A stretch of DNA of 34,442 nt, taken from IMG/VR virus record IMGVR_UViG_3300030328_001342, positions 1 through 34,442 of that record, one strand, 5' to 3'. A model generated the notes under the pieces. The model made no database searches, was not told where the DNA came from, and saw nothing but the letters and a program-made list of their open reading frames with translations. Position 1 is the stretch's first letter, and the number at the start of each line of letters is the position of its first letter. The position numbers were made by a program, and so were the translations under genes. This DNA comes from a virus. Shown here one piece after another: positions 1 through 5,080 of this stretch.

Positions 1-1
1 A

Positions 2-361
2 GCATTAGCTGCGGGTGATTTTATAGGTGATTCTATAGCAGAAACAGGTAAAGAATTAGCTGATTCTATTGAAAAAAATATAGAAAGAAAAAAATTAGAA
101 AATAAAATCAAAGAAGCTGAAGAAAAGAAGAAACAAGATGCTTTAAATAAAATTACAAAAGGTAGTCTTGCTCATAAAACTTTAGATCCTGAAGGTTATA
201 AGAAATGGATTGAAGGAGAGGATGCGCGTAAAAAAGGAAAAGAACTATTCGAAAAAGAAAAAGAAAAAGAAGCTGAAGAGTCGAAAAGAAAGAAAACATT
301 AGAAGATTCAGGTGTACCTGATTTTTCTGGTTTTACTGGAACTTCAGACGATTGGCATTAA
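2..361 (+). CDS. C-terminal part of a charged coiled-coil protein (5' truncated)
   Basis: An open frame enters from the left edge and ends at TAA 359-361, giving 119 visible residues; its start lies outside the window. The sequence is dominated by Lys and Glu, with long helical heptad-like stretches rich in EKEKEKE-type runs, and then a short Gly/Phe/Ser-rich tail ending in DDWH. This composition suggests an extended coiled coil with a small C-terminal anchor or interaction tail. I do not recognise a family. It lies upstream of a probable virion protein and on the same strand as all other genes, so a structural or assembly role is possible but is only inferred from context. Confidence 0.7.
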   Translation, partial: ALAAGDFIGDSIAETGKELADSIEKNIERKKLENKIKEAEEKKKQDALNKITKGSLAHKTLDPEGYKKWIEGEDARKKGKELFEKEKEKEAEESKRKKTLEDSGVPDFSGFTGTSDDWH

Positions 362-381
362 TAACAGTCATGGAACTGTAT

Positions 382-428
382 AAAACCAAAAACAAAAACA
401 AAAACAAAAACAATTAAAAACAAAAATC
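382..428 (+). promoter_or_regulatory. A-rich leader with tandem CAAAAA hexamers
   Basis: Four perfect tandem copies of CAAAAA occupy 387-410, and a fifth copy lies at 421-426, two bases before the ATG at 429. There is no purine-rich Shine-Dalgarno sequence. Bacteroidota ribosomes are known to favour unstructured A-rich leaders over Shine-Dalgarno pairing, so this is most likely a translation-enhancing leader. A hexamer array can also change copy number by slippage. Confidence 0.5.
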
Positions 429-860
429 ATGGCAAAATGGATTAATTTCAACGTTGTAGGTGGTGTTACTACTGGACAAGGTGGTACTCCAGCTCCTCAA
501 ATGGATGGAGACAATTTATTGTTAGCAGATAGTATTGTAAATGTATCAGTTGTAGCAACTGCTGCAGGAGCTCCAGATGATGGCGCTATTAAAGCAACAT
601 TAAATCTTTCAACTGGTGGTGGACCAACTACAGCAACTATGTTAGTAGCTACAGCTTCTGGCGCAGGTGCTTCACCTAACAACAACGTACCAGCTTCGGC
701 TAATTATGTAAATAAAGTTAAAGCTGCTATTCAAAGAGCAATTACAGCTAACCCAGGTGGTGTTAAGGCTTCAGTTAGTTTACCGCAAGATACAGCGGAT
801 GCAACAGCTGCTTACAACCCAGCGCTTAGAGTGTACTTTAGAAGCTTTACAGTAGCTTAA
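429..860 (+). CDS. Gly/Ala/Thr-rich small protein, probable virion (decoration-type) protein
   Basis: This 143-aa protein starts at ATG 429 directly behind the CAAAAA-repeat leader. It is rich in Ala, Gly, Thr, Val and Asn with few charged residues, has beta-strand-like alternation, and ends in an aromatic beta segment (RVYFRSFTVA). There is no signal peptide or membrane helix. The composition resembles that of small capsid-decoration or tail-surface proteins, and Asn codons are evenly split between AAC and AAT, unlike the strong AAT preference of the giant gene downstream. The strong-looking leader and codon use suggest high expression. I recognise no family; a decoration or auxiliary capsid role is inferred. 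A 51-aa gene starts 2 nt after its stop. Confidence 0.8.
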   Translation: MAKWINFNVVGGVTTGQGGTPAPQMDGDNLLLADSIVNVSVVATAAGAPDDGAIKATLNLSTGGGPTTATMLVATASGAGASPNNNVPASANYVNKVKAAIQRAITANPGGVKASVSLPQDTADATAAYNPALRVYFRSFTVA

Positions 861-862
861 GT

Positions 863-1018
863 ATGAAACCTAAAGGTTTAGGCGATTCAATCGCAAACTT
901 TACAAAAAAAACAGGTATTAAGGCTGTAGTCAATAAAATGGCTAACAGCCTTAATAAACCCTGTGGCTGTCAAAAAAGACAAGATTATTTAAACAAAAAA
1001 TTTCCTTATAAACAATAA
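863..1018 (+). CDS. 51-aa basic protein with a C-terminal Cys-Gly-Cys motif
   Basis: ATG 863 to TAA 1016-1018 encodes 51 residues, below many gene-caller cutoffs. The start lies 2 nt after the upstream stop and the stop lies 1 nt before the next ATG, so it fits its gap exactly. The protein begins MKPKGLGDSI, continues with a basic amphipathic helix (TGIKAVVNKMANSL), then a PCGCQKRQDYLNKKFPYK tail. From memory this GLGD...TGIK...CGC...LN..FPY pattern recurs in small proteins of Bacteroidota phages, though I cannot check that here. The two Cys could bind a metal or form a disulfide. Function is unknown. The next large gene also ends with a CGC-type tail, which may link the two. Confidence 0.75.
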   Translation: MKPKGLGDSIANFTKKTGIKAVVNKMANSLNKPCGCQKRQDYLNKKFPYKQ

Positions 1019-1019
1019 T

Positions 1020-1364
1020 ATGTTATTTAGATTAAATAAAGGTTTTAAAGTAAAAGCTCCATTTGTGGAAGATACTACTCCTATATATAATACTGATTTA
1101 GAAGATGGTGTATTAGGGAAAGCAAATAAAAACGGTACTATATTAGTATCAGATAAAATAACTGATCCAGAAGAAAGACAAAGCATTGTAGATCATGAAA
1201 AAGTTCATTTAGATCAAATGAAAAGAGGTGATCTTGATTATGATGATGATTTTGTATACTGGAAAGGTAAAAAATATTCAAGAGCGCAAATGCAAGAAGG
1301 CGCTGAAAATTTACCATGGGAAGCAGAAGCATATGCTAAAACTGATCCATTTGAAAAATATTAA
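1020..1364 (+). CDS. Small zincin-like protein with HExxH motif
   Basis: This 114-aa protein carries VDHEKVHLDQM with HExxH at residues 59-63, followed about 40 residues later by LPWEAEAY (E101, E103). This is the layout of a minimal gluzincin-type metallopeptidase: two His ligands and the catalytic Glu, then a downstream Glu as third ligand. The part between is acidic and aromatic (DLDYDDDFVYWKGKKY). The N-terminus (FRLNKGFKVKAPFVED) is short and has no signal peptide. The gene starts 1 nt after the 51-aa gene and ends 2 nt before the next. Peptidase activity is inferred from the motif; it could instead be an inactive structural metal-binding protein. A virion maturation role is plausible but unproven. 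Confidence 0.75.
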   Translation: MLFRLNKGFKVKAPFVEDTTPIYNTDLEDGVLGKANKNGTILVSDKITDPEERQSIVDHEKVHLDQMKRGDLDYDDDFVYWKGKKYSRAQMQEGAENLPWEAEAYAKTDPFEKY

Positions 1365-1366
1365 TT

Positions 1367-2911
1367 ATGGGATACAAACAAAACAATAATCCGTTTAACA
1401 GAAAAATTTCTAGTCCATTACAGCACAATGTAACTAATGCTGGTGGTGAATCATGGAGACATTCCCATAAAGATGATGGCAGGGTTGTTTCTCTTCAAGC
1501 TCAAAATATAGCTGGTAGTTCAGACTTTGGAAAAAGACCTAATAGAGCTGCTATAAGTGCAGAAACAAAGACAAAAAGATTATCTGAGGAAAGAGGTGGC
1601 GGAAGAGCTACAGAAAAAAATCTAGCAATGGATTATGCAAATCAAATAGCTGACATGTATAACAGAGGTGAATTAGTAGGTGGTCAATTTGTAGCTGATG
1701 ATTTTTATAAACGTAAATCTAAACTTAGTCTTAAAAACAATAAACTTAAAATAAAACCTAGATTTAAAAGCATTGGAGATGCTAAGAGATACAATGTTCA
1801 ATATGCTGATGAGATGGAAGGATTTGATCCAGAAGTTGGCTATCAAGCAGCTGAAACACAATATACGCCTGAAGACATATATGATATGATGGTTCAAGGT
1901 GGAGGTATGGTTAGTATTGTAGATGGTCAAATTGTAGCTGGTAATCCTAATGAAGTTAAATATGAACTTAGTGAGGCTGATTATGAAAGACCCACGTATT
2001 ATAATAGTAATAGATATATCACTAATTATAATGATCCTGGTTATGCTCCTGAAGGATATACAAGTGACTATGTAGATGAAAAATCAAATGAACAACCAAG
2101 GAGAAACTTGACTGTCAAAGAGTTGTTAGAGCAAAGAAAAATTTACAAACCAAAACCTTTAGAGCAAAGAAATGAAAGTGAAACAATTAGCTATCCTAAC
2201 AGAAACCTTACTGTAAAAGAGTTGTTAGAAAAGAGAAAACAAAAAGCGGATAGCGCTATAAATAGAGTGATGAGTAATAGTCCTTTAAATCAAGGGCATG
2301 AAACTGACGAAAGAAGTAATCAAGCAAGAGAAGGTTTTGTTTATACACCAGGTGAAGAAGTAGTAACTCAAACAGTCGAAGATGTATATGGGCCTGATGG
2401 CGTAAAAATAGGTATTAACACTACAGATACCACAACAACACCTTATCAAGGAACTAGAAACACACCTGGCACAACAAGAGTAATTAGTGAAACTCCTAAT
2501 AAAACTCCTGATCGTTGGGACGAGTGTTATGAAAACGGAGTATTTCAAACAGGTAAAATAGTAGGTGAAGGAGTTAATGCAATTGAGTGTAAATTAAAAC
2601 CAACTCCACCTCCAAATCCTGGGGGTGATCCAATAATTGAAGAAACTCAACCAATCACTGAAGAACACGTGTATGATGATGTTAGGGTTAACACTGTGTT
2701 TACTCCTATAGAAGTTGAAGAAACACCACAAGAACCAGTTATTCAAAGAGATAGATTTAATACAGATTCAGCTTCTTTAACTGGTAAAGGATTTGAATTA
2801 AAATTACCAAGTGTTGACTTAAGTGAATTAATTAAACTACCTCAAGGTTGGTTTGAACCTAAAAGTGCTGGTGGAGGAAGAGGCTGTGGTTGTATGGTAA
2901 ATCCAAGATAA
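1367..2911 (+). CDS. 514-aa low-complexity protein with internal motif repeat and Cys-rich tail
   Basis: The protein starts at ATG 1367. Its hydrophilic N-terminus contains NPFNRKISSPL, and a related NSPLNQ occurs near residue 304. A basic block (about residues 120-145) is followed by acidic Tyr-rich sequence, and two copies of RNLTVKELLE(Q/K)RK lie at residues 246-258 and 279-291. A Pro/Thr-rich linker leads to a C-terminal AGGGRGCGCMVNPR. There is no enzyme motif, signal peptide or membrane helix. It looks largely disordered with short linear motifs, as in adaptor, scaffold-like or tail-associated proteins. No family is recognised. Its TAA overlaps the ATG of the holin gene by one base (TAATG at 2909-2913), pointing to coupled translation. 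Confidence 0.85.
   Translation: MGYKQNNNPFNRKISSPLQHNVTNAGGESWRHSHKDDGRVVSLQAQNIAGSSDFGKRPNRAAISAETKTKRLSEERGGGRATEKNLAMDYANQIADMYNRGELVGGQFVADDFYKRKSKLSLKNNKLKIKPRFKSIGDAKRYNVQYADEMEGFDPEVGYQAAETQYTPEDIYDMMVQGGGMVSIVDGQIVAGNPNEVKYELSEADYERPTYYNSNRYITNYNDPGYAPEGYTSDYVDEKSNEQPRRNLTVKELLEQRKIYKPKPLEQRNESETISYPNRNLTVKELLEKRKQKADSAINRVMSNSPLNQGHETDERSNQAREGFVYTPGEEVVTQTVEDVYGPDGVKIGINTTDTTTTPYQGTRNTPGTTRVISETPNKTPDRWDECYENGVFQTGKIVGEGVNAIECKLKPTPPPNPGGDPIIEETQPITEEHVYDDVRVNTVFTPIEVEETPQEPVIQRDRFNTDSASLTGKGFELKLPSVDLSELIKLPQGWFEPKSAGGGRGCGCMVNPR
2102..2239 (+). repeat. Two-copy protein repeat RNLTVKELLE(Q/K)RK
   Basis: Codons for residues 246-258 (2102-2140) and 279-291 (2201-2239) encode the same 13-residue motif with one substitution (Q256 against K289), spaced 33 residues apart. 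The copies differ at three synonymous codons and one non-synonymous codon, so the peptide looks better conserved than its DNA. It probably forms two short amphipathic helices for binding a partner. Confidence 0.7.
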
Positions 2912-3366
2912 TGTCAAAGAAAAAATTTAAAGAAACAACCGTCGGACAACTATTGTTTGGCGCAGCGTCTGTAATAAATCCTACATTAGGAAGTGTATTA
3001 CAAGGGGTAACATCTCCAAAAGAAGCTATAGCTGCTATAACTAAATCAGATGCTCCTGCAGATGATAAAATAAAACTTCAACAAATAATTTTCGAACAAC
3101 AGAATAAAGAAATAGAAGCTATTACTTCAAGATGGCAAGCTGATTCTATGTCTGATTCTTGGATGAGTAAAAATGTTCGACCGTTAGTTTTAGTTTGGTG
3201 TATAGTTATATTTTCACTTGCTGGAATTTTAGATAGTATAGAGACTTTACCATTTCATATAAATGAATTATGGAATGATACTTTCGAGAAGATAATGATG
3301 TCCGTCGTCTTAGCCTATTTCGGAGGACGCACGACAGAAAAAGCGAGTAGTATATTTAAAAAGTAA
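2911..3366 (+). CDS. Probable holin (3TM GTA-holin-like)
   Basis: The protein is 151 aa from ATG 2911. An in-frame TTG at 2890 is possible but lies inside the upstream gene, and the TAATG overlap favours 2911. Hydrophobic segments lie at about residues 12-34 (QLLFGAASVINPTLGSVLQG), 91-111 (PLVLVWCIVIFSLAGIL) and 125-141 (FEKIMMSVVLAYFGG), followed by RTTEKASSIFKK. An acidic/Gln-rich helix separates the first two. This order, with a YFGGRTxEK tail after the last helix, matches the 3TM holin family first described in gene transfer agents (recognised from memory). It would oligomerise in the inner membrane to time lysis. No endolysin is visible in the window, so the murein hydrolase must be encoded elsewhere or carried by a virion protein. 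Confidence 0.75.
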   Translation: MSKKKFKETTVGQLLFGAASVINPTLGSVLQGVTSPKEAIAAITKSDAPADDKIKLQQIIFEQQNKEIEAITSRWQADSMSDSWMSKNVRPLVLVWCIVIFSLAGILDSIETLPFHINELWNDTFEKIMMSVVLAYFGGRTTEKASSIFKK

Positions 3367-3421
3367 AAACACTTATAAACAAGTAATTATATAAATATCA
3401 AATCAAATTAAATTAAATATT

Positions 3422-3781
3422 ATGAAAAACTTATTATTAAGTTTAGTTATGCTTTTTAGTATAACTATACAAAGTCACGAGCTAAGTGATAAATTAAGAG
3501 GAGCTTGGTCTAGTGATCAAACTTCTTATTACGTGGTCATACTACACGATAAACAAAAAGGGTATGAAGTTGTTAACTTTTCTTTTGCAGAAAACCAAAC
3601 ATTGGAAGAAACTGTTATAGAAGAAGGTAGCAATTATATAAAAACGAGATTATATAACAAAACTAATAACTTTGAAACATATGTTACTTATACTTTTGTA
3701 GATGGTGAGCTTCATTGTAAATTTGAAGGTAAATCAAACCACGTAACTGTTTATAAAAGATATTGGTTAATGACAAATTAA
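3422..3781 (+). CDS. Small secreted protein of unknown function
   Basis: This 119-aa protein starts with a clear signal peptide: MKN, then a Leu/Ser/Val/Met hydrophobic stretch to about residue 18 (TIQS). The mature part has an early LRGAWSSDQTSYYVV segment and continues as alternating beta strands (GYEVVNFSF, NYIKTRLYN, ETYVTYTFVDGELHCKF, VTVYKRYW), suggesting a small beta-barrel or lipocalin-like fold. It follows the holin by 55 nt of A/T-only sequence with no terminator. A periplasmic or outer-membrane role in lysis or superinfection exclusion is possible from context only. I do not recognise the family, and there is no lipobox Cys. Confidence 0.75.
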   Translation: MKNLLLSLVMLFSITIQSHELSDKLRGAWSSDQTSYYVVILHDKQKGYEVVNFSFAENQTLEETVIEEGSNYIKTRLYNKTNNFETYVTYTFVDGELHCKFEGKSNHVTVYKRYWLMTN

Positions 3782-3792
3782 ATTAAATAAAA

Positions 3793-4032
3793 ATGGAAAA
3801 TAAAATTACAGCTGAAGAACTAAAAGAAATACAAGATTATCAATCAGCATTATATAAAATTACTACAAATATAGGAGTTTTAGAGACTCAAAAACATGCT
3901 TTACTGCATGAGTTAGCTGGTGTTAATCAAAAACAAGAGGAACAGAAAAAAGTACTTGAAGATAAATACGGTTCAATAAATATAGATTTAGAAGACGGTA
4001 GTTTTGAAGTAGTTGAAAAGGAAGATGAATAG
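3793..4032 (+). CDS. Short coiled-coil protein
   Basis: This 79-aa protein is almost entirely predicted helix with heptad spacing (ELKEIQDYQSALYKITTNIG, then LETQKHALLHELAGVNQKQE, then EEQKKVLEDKYG). An acidic beta tail (INIDLEDGSFEVVEKEDE) follows. This is the architecture of a small prefoldin-like or dimeric coiled-coil protein. It starts 11 nt after the previous stop behind an A/T-only leader and ends in TAG, one of only two TAG stops in the window. It overlaps the next gene by 8 nt. Function is unknown; assembly chaperone or structural spacer are guesses. Confidence 0.75.
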   Translation: MENKITAEELKEIQDYQSALYKITTNIGVLETQKHALLHELAGVNQKQEEQKKVLEDKYGSINIDLEDGSFEVVEKEDE

Positions 4033-4252
4033 TGTAATAAGAAAAATTAGCATTGGAGCTGATTATAAAAATGACGCGATGCATTATTCTGTGGGTCAAC
4101 AAGTATATGGGGGTCATGAAATATCTCACATCTTATTAGATAATAAAGATAATTCATATAATATACATATAAAAAAAGACAATGAGGTATTGCCTTGGAA
4201 GAAATTCAATTCTAACATGGCAATATCTATTGAATACGATCTTGAGTATTAA
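4025..4252 (+). CDS. Small conserved-looking hypothetical protein
   Basis: ATG 4025 gives 75 residues; an in-frame TTG at 4013 is rejected because ATG is available and overlaps the upstream stop codon region. The sequence contains ISIGADYKNDAMHYSVGQQV, then GGHEISHILLDNKDNSYNIH and a C-terminal beta region (AISIEYDLEY). The pattern DYKxxAMHYxVGQ followed by alternating hydrophobic residues suggests a small beta-rich domain. I have no assigned function for it. It is tightly packed: the start overlaps the 79-aa gene by 8 nt and the stop shares one base with the next ATG (TAATG at 4250-4254), so it is probably co-translated with the chaperonin-like gene. Confidence 0.7.
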   Translation: MNSVIRKISIGADYKNDAMHYSVGQQVYGGHEISHILLDNKDNSYNIHIKKDNEVLPWKKFNSNMAISIEYDLEY

Positions 4253-4857
4253 TGAGAAGTCTTTATGATTTTATTGTAGAACCTTTAGGTGATAGATATG
4301 ATAATACTAAAAAGATTGGTAATAAAAGTTTAGTTTTAAACACTAAAATTGAATCTTGGAAATTTGTAAACCGTTATGCAAAAGTTTTACAAACTCCTCT
4401 AGCTATTAAAACACCTATTAAAAAAGGTGACACCATAATAGTTCATCAAAATATTTTTAGAAGATTTTATGATATGCAGGGTAAGCAAAAAAATAGTAGA
4501 TCTTATTTTAAAGATAATATGTATTTTGCAGCAATAGATCAAATATATTTATATAAAAACACAGATAAATGGATTAGTTTTGGTGATAGATGTTTTATAA
4601 AACCAATAAAAAATTCTAATCCTCTTTTAAATAGAAAAGAAGATCCCTGCATCGGAATACTAAAAATTGGTAATAGCTCGTTAGAATCATTAAAAATAAA
4701 CCCAGAAGACATGATAGGTTTTAAACCTGGTTCTGAATGGGAGTTTATGATTAATGATGAGCGACTTTACTGTATGAAATCAAATGATATTGTAATTAAA
4801 TATGGAAATAAAGAGAATAAAAGGGAATATAATCCAAGCTGGGCACATAGCAGTTGA
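4252..4857 (+). CDS. Probable GroES-like co-chaperonin (Cpn10-type fold)
   Basis: The N-terminal two thirds of this 201-aa protein resemble a Cpn10 barrel. They begin with FIVEPLGDRYDNTKKIG, then AKVLQTPLAIKTPIKKGDTI, IIVHQNIFRR and YFKDNMYFAAIDQIYLYK, the order seen in GroES (start strand, mobile-loop position, KxGDxVlv strand). T4 gp31 is a phage precedent: a GroES substitute that enlarges the folding chamber for the capsid protein. The insert MQGKQKNSRS replaces a short turn. The last about 80 residues (FGDRCFIKPI onward) look like a second beta domain or a repeated half-barrel. Placement upstream of the packaging and capsid genes fits a role in capsid folding. The alternative is another small beta-barrel protein. 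Its 3' end overlaps the next gene by 56 nt. Confidence 0.5.
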   Translation: MRSLYDFIVEPLGDRYDNTKKIGNKSLVLNTKIESWKFVNRYAKVLQTPLAIKTPIKKGDTIIVHQNIFRRFYDMQGKQKNSRSYFKDNMYFAAIDQIYLYKNTDKWISFGDRCFIKPIKNSNPLLNRKEDPCIGILKIGNSSLESLKINPEDMIGFKPGSEWEFMINDERLYCMKSNDIVIKYGNKENKREYNPSWAHSS

Positions 4858-5080
4858 AGAATTAATTAAAGTTGCTAAAGAACCTATTATCGAATTTGGA
4901 CCAGATATTTCAGCAGATAGACTTAAGAACGCTGCTGCTACAAAAAAATTAGCCATATTTGATGCTTTTGAAATTTTAGCTAGAATAAATGAAGAGCAAA
5001 ATATTATTGATGGTAAAGTAGAAGAAGAAACAAAAAAACCTAAAGAATTTAAAGGTTTTGCAGAAGGAAGGTCTAAGTAA
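4802..5080 (+). CDS. Candidate small terminase subunit
   Basis: This 92-aa, mainly helical protein is encoded directly in front of the large terminase and sits in the usual TerS position. A central helical block (ISADRLKNAAATKKLAIFDA, FEILARINEEQN) would suit the oligomerisation or DNA-binding helices of a small terminase. The first residues (MEIKRIKGNIIQAGHIAVEE) form an amphipathic helix and the tail (KKPKEFKGFAEGRSK) is basic. There is no clear helix-turn-helix motif, so the assignment rests on position, size and composition. The start lies inside the GroES-like gene (56-nt overlap), and the stop shares a base with the TerL ATG (TAATG at 5078-5082). Confidence 0.5.
   Translation: MEIKRIKGNIIQAGHIAVEELIKVAKEPIIEFGPDISADRLKNAAATKKLAIFDAFEILARINEEQNIIDGKVEEETKKPKEFKGFAEGRSK

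Noticed and set aside
497-685. Minus-strand open frames throughout the window (for example 497-685, 1673-1930, 24567-24809)
   Set aside because: They lie opposite clearly coding + strand genes, have low-complexity or improbable compositions and no leader. They are shadows of AT-rich coding sequence.
2890-2910. Upstream TTG start for the holin
   Set aside because: An ATG at 2911 overlaps the upstream stop in the TAATG pattern used elsewhere here. The extra seven residues add nothing recognisable.
3367-3421. Bacteroidota promoter (TTTG with TAnnTTTG) in the gap after the holin gene
   Set aside because: The gap is A/T-rich but holds no TTTG element on the + strand. No convincing promoter was found in this or other short gaps.
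4013-4024. Upstream TTG start for the 75-aa gene
   Set aside because: ATG at 4025 is available four codons later and fits the overlap pattern. TTG is not used by other genes here.
4802-4857. The 56-nt overlap of the GroES-like and TerS-candidate genes as a programmed frameshift
   Set aside because: The downstream gene has its own ATG and complete small protein, and I saw no slippery site with a stimulating structure. Ordinary overlap is simpler.
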